Positions 27,735-37,014 of a DNA stretch of 64,000 nt are shown here, piece after piece. The number at the start of each line of letters is the position of its first letter. Position 1 is the stretch's first letter. The DNA lies in contig PHBJ01000015.1 in the NCBI GenBank assembly GCA_002840555.1, positions 83,623 through 147,622 of the forward strand. The letters are read 5' to 3'. A program made the position numbers and the translations under genes. The notes under the pieces are model-generated. The model did no database searches. It was given only the letters and a program-made list of their open reading frames with translations, and was not told where the DNA came from. The DNA comes from Deltaproteobacteria bacterium HGW-Deltaproteobacteria-13. GTDB taxonomy: Bacteria > Desulfobacterota > Syntrophia > Syntrophales > Smithellaceae.

Positions 27735-27893
27735 TATTTTTTCGCTACCGGTTCATTGCTTATTTTAGAAGTATCGTATATAATTAATAATACTTCATGT
27801 AAAGTCAAATTCATAGATTTATTAGAACATGCTTTTTCTGTTTTTCTATGTTAGGTGTGTTTTCCAAAAAATAATTTAAGCAAAGAACATTTT

Positions 27894-29024
27894 ATGCGGA
27901 AGATTGCTGTGGTTATACCCAAATATGGTTTGGTCGGCGGAGCGGAACAATTCGCATCCGAATTAACCGGCAGGCTCGTTTCTTCTACAGGATACAATTT
28001 TCATGTGTATGCCAACCGCTGGGAAAAATCAGCCACGCCTGTAACTTTTCATCGGGCGCCGATTATTACTTTTCCTAAATTTCTGACGACTCCGAGCTTT
28101 GCCTATTTTGCGGGACGGGATATCCGTCGCAATAATTTTTCTCTCGTTCACAGCCATGAAAGAATTTTTGCCGCTGATATCTTCACGCTGCACGGCATTC
28201 CCCACAGATACTGGATTCATAATATACGCCGCAAGCAGATGAGCCTCTACGATTTAGCCACCGCCCGGGTGGAAAAAAAACTTGTCTACGAAGGCAATTG
28301 CAAAAAATTTGTCGCCGTCTCCAGCCTGACAAAGGATATTTTCTTACAGGAATACCGGATTGACCCTGATCAAGTTGCCGTGATTCATCCCGGCGTGGAC
28401 CTAAATGATTACGCTTCGCAGGATCAAGATTCCGTTCGTAACAGCATCCGCCGTGAATGGGGAATCAACCTCACGGATCCGGTCATTTTATTTGCGTCAA
28501 TGAATTTTGAAATCAAAGGCCTTGATGACGTTTTGTTTTCTCTGGGCAGATTAAAGGCTCAAAACCGGAAATTTAAGCTCATTGTCGCCGGCAAGGGAAA
28601 TATCAGTAAATATAAAAAACTGGCACAGGAGGCTCAAATCCTCTCCGATGTCATTTTTACCGGCCCGGTCAGTAAAGAAAAAATGATCAAAATGTATCTG
28701 GCCGGCGATCTTTATATTATGCTTTCCAAATTTGACACCTTCGGCATGGTTGTTCCGGAAGCGATGGCGGCCGGGTTACCTGTGATCATCAGCGGCAATG
28801 TCGGCGCTAAAGATATCGTGCAGGAAAATAAAAACGGATTTATTGTCCGTGATACATCCGACAGCGATTACATCGCGGCCAAGATAGCTCTGTTGCTTGA
28901 TGAAAATATCCGCAGGCCGTTTTCCGCCGCTGCCCGGCAAACCGCGGCACAAAATACCTGGGACGACGTAACCCGAAAATACGCAGCCCTGTACGAAGAG
29001 ATCCTGGCGGGAAATCGCCGTTAA
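27894..29024 (+). CDS. Glycosyltransferase family 4 (GT-B)
   Basis: A 376-residue retaining glycosyltransferase. The N-terminus RKIAVVIPKYGLVGGAEQFA is the usual acceptor-domain start. The donor domain shows VSSLTKDIFLQEY, VIHPGVDLNDY, LFASMNFEIKGLDDVLFSL, VAGKGNISKYK and the E-x7-E-type LSKFDTFGMVVPEAMAAGLP. The ATG at 27894 fits the family; an upstream GTG at 27855 would add 13 residues with no family support. It opens a four-gene plus-strand run that diverges from the carbamoyltransferase operon across a 160-bp AT-rich gap, where a divergent promoter pair is expected but no clear -35/-10 pair was found. Confidence 0.88.
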   Translation: MRKIAVVIPKYGLVGGAEQFASELTGRLVSSTGYNFHVYANRWEKSATPVTFHRAPIITFPKFLTTPSFAYFAGRDIRRNNFSLVHSHERIFAADIFTLHGIPHRYWIHNIRRKQMSLYDLATARVEKKLVYEGNCKKFVAVSSLTKDIFLQEYRIDPDQVAVIHPGVDLNDYASQDQDSVRNSIRREWGINLTDPVILFASMNFEIKGLDDVLFSLGRLKAQNRKFKLIVAGKGNISKYKKLAQEAQILSDVIFTGPVSKEKMIKMYLAGDLYIMLSKFDTFGMVVPEAMAAGLPVIISGNVGAKDIVQENKNGFIVRDTSDSDYIAAKIALLLDENIRRPFSAAARQTAAQNTWDDVTRKYAALYEEILAGNRR

Positions 29025-29070
29025 TATTGGAAATAAGAAACGGGAGCAGGTCATACAAAAAGATAAAAAA

Positions 29071-29928
29071 ATGGATATCTCTATTATCATTGTCTCTTAT
29101 AATTCCGCCGCTTTTCTGTCGAGTTGTCTTGCCTCAGTGCAATTGTCATGCGGCATAGAAAAAGAAGTGTTTGTTGTCGATAATTGCTCAACGGATAACA
29201 GCGCTCAAATCGTGGCGGAAAGTTTTCCCGAGGTCAGGCTTATCGTCAATCGTGAAAACAGGGGCTTTGGCGCTGCCAACAATCAGGCGTTAAAAGATTG
29301 CCGCGGGCGCTATATTATTTTTCTTAATCCTGACACAAAGATCAAGCCGAATACACTGAAAAACGCCGTAACCTTCATGGACGCAAATCAGCATATCGGC
29401 CTGGCCGGAGCGAAAATCCTCAATCCGGATGGAACCCTTCAGGAATCGGTATCCTATAAATACCCGGGCGAAAAATTTACATCCGGCGAAACAGACCATC
29501 TCCAGGGAAATATCGCCTGCGTTCTGGGCGCTTTTATGATTGCCCGTAAACCGCTTTTGGACGAGTTGCAGGGCTTCGATGAAGATTTTTTCCTTTACGG
29601 AGAAGATGAGAATTTATGTTGGAGAATCCGCAGGAAGGGCTTCTATATCGGGTATATTGAAGATGCCATGATTTTGCACTGGGGCGGACAAAGTGAAATC
29701 GGCACGCCCTATGCGGCTCTTTTTGAGAAAAAACTTCGGGCCGAATATCTTTTTTACTCAAAACACTACAAACCGCAGACCATCAGCCGCATTAAACGCG
29801 CAGAAAGATTAAAGGCCATTTATAGATTGATCACTCTGAAAATGACCATGCCGTTTGTTAAAGATAAAATAAAACTTCAGAACAAAGTTGATCGGTACCG
29901 GCTTATTTACGATGTAACCAAATCGTGA
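29071..29928 (+). CDS. Glycosyltransferase family 2, rhamnosyltransferase-like
   Basis: A 285-residue GT2 with ISIIIVSYNSAAFLSSCLAS, VVDNCSTDNS, NRENRGFGAANNQAL, the metal site FLNPDTKI, a loop NIACVLGAFMIARKPLLDEL, and the late FLYGEDENLCWRIRRKGF motif of the rhamnosyltransferase branch. The gene starts 46 bp after the GT4 stop. There is strong similarity of layout with the GT2 at 22385-23332 (same GFGAANNQAL block), so the two may be paralogues acting on neighbouring positions of the same glycan. The C-terminal 50 residues are basic and may touch the membrane. Confidence 0.87.
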   Translation: MDISIIIVSYNSAAFLSSCLASVQLSCGIEKEVFVVDNCSTDNSAQIVAESFPEVRLIVNRENRGFGAANNQALKDCRGRYIIFLNPDTKIKPNTLKNAVTFMDANQHIGLAGAKILNPDGTLQESVSYKYPGEKFTSGETDHLQGNIACVLGAFMIARKPLLDELQGFDEDFFLYGEDENLCWRIRRKGFYIGYIEDAMILHWGGQSEIGTPYAALFEKKLRAEYLFYSKHYKPQTISRIKRAERLKAIYRLITLKMTMPFVKDKIKLQNKVDRYRLIYDVTKS

Positions 29929-29985
29929 TATTGCACTTTGTAAAATTTCTCTATATTATTTCCTTGATGGTATGGATTGTGGCAC

Positions 29986-31569
29986 ATGATTTATAATAAA
30001 GATGATAAATCCATTATTGCCCCTCTGCTGATCCTTGTTCTTTCAGCCTTTTTGATTCGTTTTTTTGCCTTTACGAATACACTGATGATCAATAACGATG
30101 GTCCCGTTTACATCCATCAGGCCAGAGCTCTCTGGCACGGTCTTGGGCAGGCTATCAATACCTGCTCGATGGATTATCCAACTTTATACACGATCCTCAT
30201 TGCAGCGGCTTATCCTGTTACCGGTGATTGGGTATACGGGGCCATGGCCGTCAATCTTATATTCGGAACCCTCATGATCATCCCCCTTTATCTTTTTCTG
30301 CGCCGCTTTCTGGATGAAAAAACAAACTTCCTTACAACATTCATTTTCGTTATGCTGCCGCTTTTTGTCATTCAAAGCGTCAATATCATCCGGGATCCGT
30401 CGTACTGGTTTTTTTCCATTCTGGGATTATACTTTCTGGTCTACGATGACAAAAGCAAAACACCCTTCGTTCTTATTCTCAGCAGCCTTTCTTTTCTTGT
30501 GGCAACGGCAACTCGCGTCGAGGGCATCATCTTTATCATGGGTGGCTGTATTTACACGCTCATGGTCTTTAAAGGCAGAAGACTCAAAGCCATAGCGCTC
30601 TTTCTTGCGCCGGTCATTCTGGCCATAGCATGTTTTGTCGTCGTTCAGCTTATCAGACATCCCGAAAATTTTTACTGGTACCGGTTCCAGGAAATTCCCC
30701 TGGCCATCATCAATGCATTTAAACAGTATCAAAACATAGAAACCATCATGACGTCATTCATCAGTCATGCTCCTCCCGGCGGGGTGAGAGAATTCATGAT
30801 AAATTCCAGAACGCTTATATGGTTTATCGCCATGGGAGTTATCTTCCTCAGCGCCCTTGAGGCCCTTTTTTACTTTTTTTTCCTTCTGCTGCTTTCGGGT
30901 CTGGCAGGGTTGAGGGACCGGATGCGAAAGGACAGCAGAATATTTCCTCTGATCATGATCGCGGTAATAAGCCTGATTGTTCTTTATTGTTATTGCCTGA
31001 GCACCTGGTCCATGGAAAACCGCAGACTGGCCATGGTTATCCTGCCCCTTACCGTTATTATCGGTTTCGGCGTTGAAAACCTGATCCGCTGGCTGCATAA
31101 TAAATTCGGTTTGTCCAATTTTACCAGTATCGTTTTGCTCTGCATCCTTGTCCTGATATTGACATTGCCCAAAAATTTAAGAACCCAGGAAGCGGACAAG
31201 CTGGTATACAAGGACATCGGAGAAACAATTGCCCGCGTCGACGGTGGTTCCGGAGAAATCGAATTGATTACACTGGGGAGCGCCGGCCGCTGGATAGACT
31301 ATTACGCGAATCTGCATGTTGCCGGAGCCCCGTGCCCGAATAAATATACCAATTGGCGCCGGGACAAAAGTATTATCGCCGGCAGTTATGAAGATTTCAT
31401 CCACAATATGAAGATGCGGAAAATCCGTTACATCATTTGGGAAGAGAATAATTGGCCCGGAGATCAGTTCGACTTTTTAAAAGCCGTGCGGACGGATGAT
31501 TTGAAAGAATTAAAAGAATGGACTCATCATGACACGGGCAGGATTATACTTTACCGTGTTTTGTATTAG
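29986..31569 (+). CDS. GT39/ArnT-like membrane glycosyltransferase
   Basis: A 527-residue polytopic protein with roughly a dozen membrane spans. The first periplasmic loop carries NNDGPVYIHQARAL, an Asp-containing motif like that of GT-C enzymes of the ArnT/PMT family, and later come RDPSYWFF and ATRVEGIIF. Such enzymes take a sugar from a polyprenyl-phosphate donor and add it to a glycan, lipid A or protein on the periplasmic side. The ATG at 29986 is preferred; a TTG nine bases upstream is the alternative. The polyprenyl-phosphate GT2 at 11322-12059 could make its donor. The acceptor is unknown. Confidence 0.75.
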   Translation: MIYNKDDKSIIAPLLILVLSAFLIRFFAFTNTLMINNDGPVYIHQARALWHGLGQAINTCSMDYPTLYTILIAAAYPVTGDWVYGAMAVNLIFGTLMIIPLYLFLRRFLDEKTNFLTTFIFVMLPLFVIQSVNIIRDPSYWFFSILGLYFLVYDDKSKTPFVLILSSLSFLVATATRVEGIIFIMGGCIYTLMVFKGRRLKAIALFLAPVILAIACFVVVQLIRHPENFYWYRFQEIPLAIINAFKQYQNIETIMTSFISHAPPGGVREFMINSRTLIWFIAMGVIFLSALEALFYFFFLLLLSGLAGLRDRMRKDSRIFPLIMIAVISLIVLYCYCLSTWSMENRRLAMVILPLTVIIGFGVENLIRWLHNKFGLSNFTSIVLLCILVLILTLPKNLRTQEADKLVYKDIGETIARVDGGSGEIELITLGSAGRWIDYYANLHVAGAPCPNKYTNWRRDKSIIAGSYEDFIHNMKMRKIRYIIWEENNWPGDQFDFLKAVRTDDLKELKEWTHHDTGRIILYRVLY

Positions 31570-31681
31570 ACAAAAAATACAAGCCCATCAATAAAGCGAT
31601 ATGAAGAGAAAGTATTTTAATCTTAAAAATCAAAAATGGTAACAAAATATTAAATCACTACTTCTTGGCTCCGGGTAAGAT

Positions 31682-32500
31682 ATGATGGCAAAACATGAAA
31701 AAATAGGAATCGTTATTTCCATATATAAACCGGATTTATCGGAGAAGGAAAAAATATCCATTGCACAGGCGTTTCAAGTATTAAAAAAATACAGAATCAT
31801 TTTTGTTGCGCCGCAAAGTCTGGATATCAGAAACTATAAAAAATGTTTTGAAGCGCACGATGATCAATTCATTAGATTTAATGATAGATATTTTTATCAG
31901 GGACTGGAGGGTTATAACGAGCTGCTGCTCAGTGAAGATTTCTATAAAATTTTTTCAGAATTTAGTTATGTTCTTATTTATCAGCCTGATGCATATGTTT
32001 TCAGAGATGAATTGGCGGAATGGTGCGAAGAGGGATATGATTACATCGGCGCGCCATGGTTGGAAGATAAAAATGAACAAATCAAATTAAATGGCGTGGG
32101 GAACGGCGGATTTTCTCTAAGAAATATTGAAAAATTTCTTTATGTTTTAAGCAAATGTAAAATACAAACGGTTAGTGAAGAATCAAAAATAAAAAAAAGA
32201 TTTTATAAGATTCAAAATAAAACCATAGCGTTGAGATTAAAGTTATTAAATTTAATCGGTAGTAAGAAAGCTGTTTATTATAGAGATAAAAATCTCAACG
32301 AGGACGGTTTCTGGGGGGAAGCAGCGCCTAAGATCACACGAAAGTTTAAAACAGCGCCCGTGGAGAAGGCTGTTAAATTCGCCTTTGATCGATATCCCGA
32401 TGTTTTATATAAGATGAACAATGACAAGCTGCCGTTCGGATGCCATGCGTGGGAAAAAAGAAATCCGGAATTCTGGAAGGAACACATTCCAGAAGGATAA
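31682..32500 (+). CDS. DUF5672 family protein (putative glycosyltransferase)
   Basis: A 272-residue protein matching my recollection of DUF5672: IGIVISIYKPDLSEKEKISI at the start, an internal FSYVLIYQPDAYVFRD where the QPD motif fills the place of a GT-A DxD metal site, YDYIGAPWLEDK, GNGGFSLRNIEKF and a C-terminal LPFGCHAWEK. The GNGGFSLR and GAPW motifs are typical of nucleotide-sugar-binding GT-A-like enzymes, so glycosyl transfer is likely. The gene is visibly AT-richer than its neighbours, with many AAA/ATT/TTT codons, suggesting separate acquisition. It ends the plus-strand run and converges on the GT2 at 32526 across 25 bp. Confidence 0.75.
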   Translation: MMAKHEKIGIVISIYKPDLSEKEKISIAQAFQVLKKYRIIFVAPQSLDIRNYKKCFEAHDDQFIRFNDRYFYQGLEGYNELLLSEDFYKIFSEFSYVLIYQPDAYVFRDELAEWCEEGYDYIGAPWLEDKNEQIKLNGVGNGGFSLRNIEKFLYVLSKCKIQTVSEESKIKKRFYKIQNKTIALRLKLLNLIGSKKAVYYRDKNLNEDGFWGEAAPKITRKFKTAPVEKAVKFAFDRYPDVLYKMNNDKLPFGCHAWEKRNPEFWKEHIPEG

Positions 32501-32525
32501 AGCGAGCCGGCAGGAAAAGCGTACG

Positions 32526-33368
32526 CTAGAAAATCTTTCTTATTTTATCGAAAAATATCTTTAATAAATGATCGAATGCCCACCGCAGGGACTCGGGAGG
32601 ATGTAAATTTTTTGCTAAAAAATCAACATTGACCAATATTTTTTTGGCCATAATTCGCCTGGTATTTTCCTCAGATTTCCCGCTGTCGGTTACCCGGTCG
32701 CCACTGTTCAAGTCGTTATAGTCCAATACAATGGCATCGACAAAATAAGGTTTGTGTATGGCGGTGTAGCGAATAGCCTGATCCCAGTCTTCCAAACCTG
32801 TCAGATTGGTGTCCGGCCCGCCGAGTTCGCGATTCAGGGCCTTTGAATGAACAAAAGTCCCAATATCAATAAAATTTGCCTGTAACAAATCGAAGAAGGA
32901 GAAGGGTTTCCCCACCACCTCTCCGGAAGTGCGCATGCGCAGTTTGGCGTAAAAGCATTGGTACCCGGGATTTTCCAGTATACATCGGTTAAATATTTCA
33001 AAATAAGACGGACTCATTTGGTTATCGGTATCGAGGTAGCAAATCCAATCATATTTTGCGTCGTTCAAACCAATGCTTCTGGCGCCGGAACACCCCACTT
33101 TGCCGACGGAAATCAAACGGATCTTGCCTTTCGCGATTTCTTCAGGATAGGCCGCTTTGAGATGGTCGAGCGTTCCATCCGTGGAGGCGTCATCCACAAT
33201 CACTAATTCAAAATCGCCGTAGTTTTGAGATAAAACCGATTGAATAGCCTGGTCGATGCAATATTTTCGATTGTAAGTCGGCATGATGACTGAAAAGGGA
33301 ACATGCGCACGGTCGGCAAGAATGCCGGAAGACGGGTTGCTCGTCGAATTATCCATGTGAACAATCAT
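32526..33368 (-). CDS. Glycosyltransferase family 2
   Basis: A 280-residue GT2 with a complete GT-A core: FSVIMPTYNRKYCIDQAIQS, VIVDDASTDGT, RSIGLNDAKYDWICYLDTDN (metal-binding DTDN). After that comes FSFFDLLQANFIDIGTFVHS and a C-terminal part without membrane spans. The first 25 residues before the fold are hydrophilic and could be trimmed by an internal start. It is the third of three minus-strand glycosyltransferase genes (GT10, GT2, GT2) that follow folD. Donor and acceptor are unknown. Confidence 0.85.
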   Translation of the reverse strand: MIVHMDNSTSNPSSGILADRAHVPFSVIMPTYNRKYCIDQAIQSVLSQNYGDFELVIVDDASTDGTLDHLKAAYPEEIAKGKIRLISVGKVGCSGARSIGLNDAKYDWICYLDTDNQMSPSYFEIFNRCILENPGYQCFYAKLRMRTSGEVVGKPFSFFDLLQANFIDIGTFVHSKALNRELGGPDTNLTGLEDWDQAIRYTAIHKPYFVDAIVLDYNDLNSGDRVTDSGKSEENTRRIMAKKILVNVDFLAKNLHPPESLRWAFDHLLKIFFDKIRKIF

Positions 33369-33426
33369 CCTTTAAGGCCGATGTAACAGACGGCCCGAAA
33401 ATCGAAAATTATTAATTCTGATATTT

Positions 33427-34248
33427 CTACTGATTTGTGTTTATTCTATTTTTAATCAATCCATTTTCACAATAGACGGGAATATTTTTTCTAAAAAAAT
33501 ATTCCGTATTTGCGCCTTCTTTCCAGTGTTTATCGCCTATTTCCTTCGGATGCCAGAGATGTATAATCCGCGCCGTTTTAATAACGGATGTACCGCGAAA
33601 GCCTGCCATGACTAATCGCAGAGCCATATCCTGATCCTCTCCGCCCCAACCGACATAGTTCTCATCATAGCCATTGACCGATTCTATATCCTTTTTATAA
33701 ATGGAAAAATGTCCGCCAAAAGTCTGCTTCCGGACAGAGGCTAATCTCAGCTTTCGTAAAAATCCATAACGAATGAATTCTTTATGCTCTTTTAAAATGG
33801 GTTCTTCCGGCAATTCCGTATATATTTTTTCCAGTAGGGCCGCTGAGATGCCTTCCGAAAATATATGCCTGGTTTGCTCTTCCGTTGAATATTTACAGCG
33901 CCCCGCGGCAAACCACCCGGGTTTTGCCGCGTCGATATGACTTTGTACGGCGCCGGGCAGAACGGCAAAATCAGCATCGAAAAAAATAAGATAATCGCCG
34001 TGGGCATGTCTTATCCCGTTATTGCGGCAGGCTGCGCGGCGCGGGGCTCCCCGCGGATGCCAGGCATGAACGATCGGAAAAGGATAAGTCTCCATATATT
34101 TTTTTACCTGATTCACAACCCTTTCACTGGAACCATCATCCGCAACAACGACTTCATCGAAAGCATGATCGGAGGACCGAAGTGAATCGAGGCAACATTT
34201 CAGGTAGTCTGTTTTTTCATAGAAACAAATGATAATACTCGTCTTCAT
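33427..34248 (-). CDS. Glycosyltransferase family 2 with galactosyltransferase-type C-terminus
   Basis: A 273-residue GT2: MKTSIIICFYEKTDYLKCCL, VVADDGSSER, APRRAACRNNGIRHAHGDYL, the metal site FFDADFAVLPG, and then GGHFSIYKKDIESVNGYDEN with VGWGGEDQDMALRLVMAGF. The last segment is the Glyco_transf_7C (galactosyltransferase) acceptor-side motif, so a hexose or hexosamine donor of the Gal/GalNAc kind is plausible. It starts 50 bp after the GT10 gene and probably shares its transcript. Confidence 0.87.
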   Translation of the reverse strand: MKTSIIICFYEKTDYLKCCLDSLRSSDHAFDEVVVADDGSSERVVNQVKKYMETYPFPIVHAWHPRGAPRRAACRNNGIRHAHGDYLIFFDADFAVLPGAVQSHIDAAKPGWFAAGRCKYSTEEQTRHIFSEGISAALLEKIYTELPEEPILKEHKEFIRYGFLRKLRLASVRKQTFGGHFSIYKKDIESVNGYDENYVGWGGEDQDMALRLVMAGFRGTSVIKTARIIHLWHPKEIGDKHWKEGANTEYFFRKNIPVYCENGLIKNRINTNQ

Positions 34249-34298
34249 TTACTCTTCACCGGTTCCTTCAACCTGAAATCGCATTCCCTGGCGCCCTG

Positions 34299-35267
34299 TC
34301 ATTTGCCAAGCATCATCCTCATTCCCATTCTTATCTTAAACAGCCTTCGATTTAAATGAGTTTTTATACTTTTTTTATAGGGTGGAATTAAGTTCGTTGT
34401 TTTATTTTCACAATTTGCCTGATGAGATTCGATCTGCTTTACGACATGAGGGAAAAACTGATATTTATTTAATATCAATTCTCTTGCCGTTTTCAACGCC
34501 GGCAGCCTCTTTTCCCATTCATTGTTTTGAATGGCCGATTGAATTTGATCCACGGCAATTTCAGGATGATCTATATTGATTCGAATAAAAGATTCTTCGG
34601 GGAAATATTCTTCCAGATTTGTGCAGCCATAGTAAAATGGAACGGTCCACGATAAAAAACAATCCGCCAGCTTTTCGGTCCAGTAATCCGGGCTACAACT
34701 GTTTTCTACGGCCAGAGAATATTTATACGGGGCCAGGCCATCCCATTTATCCTCTATGACCCGTACCGCACGGCCAAACAGATCAATATCCACAGACGAT
34801 TTGTTTTGTATGAATTGCAGGAAGGACAATCTTTTAAAATGTCCCGGAATGCTCAGGGCATTGCCCACAATCCAGGAAAGTGTTTTGGGCTTGGCGGGAA
34901 CATCCATCCCGGATAATTGATCGAAGGATTTGTTAATGTGCCAGGGAAGAGCCGGTTGTGAAACGATATATCTGGAATGATTCGACGGCATATGATGAGT
35001 ATATACATGAAAAAAATGTTCGTGTCCCTCAGCCATCCAATCCGTAAATCCTTTGACATAGGGTTCCTGCATCAGAGCCCAAATATTTTCTTTGGGACAC
35101 CTGACCATGCTCCCGACTTTCATAGTGTTATTGAGCATTATGACAAAATCGCATTCTTCAACAGGATCAACCGTGAACTGAACATTGTCCCAAATACCAC
35201 GCTGACCGGGTGTTTGGCGCATGAGATCGGGCCAATCCCAATTTTTTATGATGCGGACAAGAGTCAT
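34299..35267 (-). CDS. GT10 fucosyltransferase-like protein
   Basis: A 322-residue protein with the alpha-1,3-fucosyltransferase (GT10) C-terminal signature: YKYSLAVENSCSPDYWTEKL followed by FLSWTVPFYYGC and FPEESFIRINIDHPE. The donor-side block SSVDIDLFGRAV is also typical. The N-terminal half (FVIMLNNTMKVGSMVRCPKE) fits the variable acceptor domain. GT10 enzymes transfer fucose, or related 6-deoxy sugars, from a GDP-sugar. No GDP-fucose biosynthesis genes are in the window, so the donor must be made elsewhere. The gene begins 16 bp after the folD stop and is probably cotranscribed with it. Confidence 0.82.
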   Translation of the reverse strand: MTLVRIIKNWDWPDLMRQTPGQRGIWDNVQFTVDPVEECDFVIMLNNTMKVGSMVRCPKENIWALMQEPYVKGFTDWMAEGHEHFFHVYTHHMPSNHSRYIVSQPALPWHINKSFDQLSGMDVPAKPKTLSWIVGNALSIPGHFKRLSFLQFIQNKSSVDIDLFGRAVRVIEDKWDGLAPYKYSLAVENSCSPDYWTEKLADCFLSWTVPFYYGCTNLEEYFPEESFIRINIDHPEIAVDQIQSAIQNNEWEKRLPALKTARELILNKYQFFPHVVKQIESHQANCENKTTNLIPPYKKSIKTHLNRRLFKIRMGMRMMLGK

Positions 35268-35283
35268 AATATTATTTTTGATT

Positions 35284-36132
35284 TTACAGGTTCATTTTCG
35301 CGGCGTCGAGTGTATTTTTCATCAGCATGGCGATGGTCATCGGCCCTACGCCGCCGGGCACAGGCGTGATAAAGGATGCTTTGGCGGCAACTTCGTCGAA
35401 AGCGACGTCACCGGCCAGCTTGCCGTTTTCCAAACGGTTAACGCCCACGTCAATCACAACAGCTCCTTCTTTCACCATATTCGCCTTAATCATTTGAGGT
35501 TTGCCGATGGCGGCAATCAACACATCAGCGCGTCCGGTTACCGCCGGCAGGTCTTTCGTTCTGGAATGGCACATGGTGACCGTCGCGTTTTGCGCCAGAA
35601 GCAGGAGCGCGACAGGCTTGCCGACAATATTGCTTCGTCCCACCACCACCGCTTCTTTGCCGGAAAGGGCAATGCCGGTGCGGGCAATTAATTCCATGAT
35701 GCCCCGGGGTGTGCAGGGGATAAACAAAGGCGAGCCGGTCACAAGCCCGCCGACATTGTAAGGATGAAAGCCGTCTACATCTTTGTGCGGATCAATGGCG
35801 GCAATGATTTTATCCGTGGATATCTGTTTCGGAAGCGGAAGCTGAACTAAGATTCCGTGAATAAGAGGATCCTTGTTGAGGTCTTCAATCAGACGCAGCA
35901 GATTCGCTTCGCTCGTCTCCGCGGGCAGCTTATACTCGCGGGAAAGAAAACCAACTTCGGCGCAGGCCTTGGCTTTTTTTCCCACATACACCTGAGAGGC
36001 TGGGTCTTCGCCGACAAGCACAACAGCGAGACCGGGAACGATTCCTGTTTTTTCTTTGAATTCGAGCGCGCTTTGTCGCACTTCGTTGCGAATCTTCTGC
36101 GCTATTTTATTTCCATCTATAATACTAGCCAT
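35284..36132 (-). CDS. folD: Bifunctional methylene-THF dehydrogenase/methenyl-THF cyclohydrolase
   Basis: This 282-residue cytosolic enzyme converts 5,10-methylene-THF to 10-formyl-THF in one-carbon metabolism; in anaerobes it also serves the methyl branch of the Wood-Ljungdahl pathway. The catalytic Lys region [38 protein letters not shown] and [16 protein letters not shown] (NADP site) and the final [15 protein letters not shown] are all standard. The ATG at 36132 gives the usual [11 protein letters not shown] start; an upstream GTG at 36147 is not needed. It is followed after 16 bp by the GT10 gene, an unusual pairing of housekeeping and glycan genes. Confidence 0.96.
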   Translation of the reverse strand: MASIIDGNKIAQKIRNEVRQSALEFKEKTGIVPGLAVVLVGEDPASQVYVGKKAKACAEVGFLSREYKLPAETSEANLLRLIEDLNKDPLIHGILVQLPLPKQISTDKIIAAIDPHKDVDGFHPYNVGGLVTGSPLFIPCTPRGIMELIARTGIALSGKEAVVVGRSNIVGKPVALLLLAQNATVTMCHSRTKDLPAVTGRADVLIAAIGKPQMIKANMVKEGAVVIDVGVNRLENGKLAGDVAFDEVAAKASFITPVPGGVGPMTIAMLMKNTLDAAKMNL

Positions 36133-36168
36133 GAGCGTTATCACCACCGGAGTTTTACAATAAAATAT

Positions 36169-36202
36169 CCCCCTCGAATCCTGTTTGAGGGAATCGAGGG
36201 GG
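36169..36202 (-). terminator. Intrinsic terminator after the secreted thioredoxin-fold gene
   Basis: A 9-bp GC-rich stem (36194-36202 with 36169-36177, arms CCCCCTCGA / TCGAGGGGG on the two sides) is followed on the minus strand by ATATTTTATT. It lies directly after the stop at 36225 and separates that gene from folD. Confidence 0.7.
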
Positions 36203-36224
36203 CATTGCTCAAATGATAAACAAT

Positions 36225-36770
36225 TTATTCTGCGTATTTCTTTATTAATTCTACAATTTTGGGAATATTTTCCGCCGGAGTTTTACCTGAATAAATGTAA
36301 CGGATCACTCTATTCTTATCCACGAGAACTGATACAGCGCCTTTGTTCGGAGACGCCAATCCCAAAGCATTGCCTATGGTGAAATTGGGATCGAGCAGAA
36401 TGATGGATGCGCTCTGTTTCTGTTTGCGTTTGGCGATCTGCTTAATGATGAAATTAGGCACCGGACTGTCCTGCTGATTTCCTATGCCCAATCCAACATA
36501 TTTATTTTCACTTTTAAGACGCATGACATCTTTATTGCCGTTCAACGCATTCGTTACATGATCATTATCATCTGATGAACTCGAACTGGCATATACGATA
36601 TAAACAACTTTACCGGCGAATTCCGGTGAATTGAGGCTATAAGCTTTATTATCAAGCGCATCGTTAAGTTTGAAAGAACCTAATTTGTCACCGACTTTCA
36701 ATTCTGCCGCGTAAGATACAAAAGCACTGCACAATAAAACCATTAAAACGCCGAAAATAATTTTTTTCAT
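36225..36770 (-). CDS. Secreted thioredoxin-fold protein, YtfJ-like
   Basis: A 181-residue protein with a clear signal peptide ([21 protein letters not shown], likely cleaved before the AAELKVGD segment). The mature part reads like a thioredoxin/AhpC fold: [31 protein letters not shown], a helix with ADDxxN-like acidic stretch, [11 protein letters not shown], and [19 protein letters not shown]. No CxxC is present, so it is not an ordinary thiol oxidoreductase; the periplasmic YtfJ family is the nearest match I can name. The ATG at 36770 follows AAGGAGG, while an ATG-like start at 36797 would spoil the signal peptide. It lies between the acyl-CoA dehydrogenase operon and folD. Confidence 0.65.
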   Translation of the reverse strand: MKKIIFGVLMVLLCSAFVSYAAELKVGDKLGSFKLNDALDNKAYSLNSPEFAGKVVYIVYASSSSSDDNDHVTNALNGNKDVMRLKSENKYVGLGIGNQQDSPVPNFIIKQIAKRKQKQSASIILLDPNFTIGNALGLASPNKGAVSVLVDKNRVIRYIYSGKTPAENIPKIVELIKKYAE

Positions 36771-36953
36771 TTTTTTCCTCCTTTTAAGTCTCCACACATC
36801 ACCTTACCGATGTTGCCTGAACAATGATAAGTGCAAGTCATGGAGCTTTTATAAATGTGGCGGAATTATAGAGTAAAAAAATAGCTCAGGCAAGCAAAAT
36901 AACTTTTCCTGCGATAAGTAGTTATCATTACAAGAATTAAATCTTTTATCTAA

Positions 36954-36976
36954 CCGGCGATTCGTAAAACCGCCGG
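36954..36976 (-). terminator. Putative terminator after the acyl-CoA dehydrogenase pair
   Basis: A 6-bp GC stem (36954-36959 CCGGCG with 36971-36976 CGCCGG, 11-nt loop) lies about 40 bp beyond the stop of the second acyl-CoA dehydrogenase. The sequence after it on the minus strand is only moderately T-rich (TTAGATAAAAGATT). The rest of 36771-37014 shows no gene. Confidence 0.45.
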
Positions 36977-37014
36977 GCAGCCTTCATAACATCTATCCTC
37001 AAAAAGTTTTGTGT

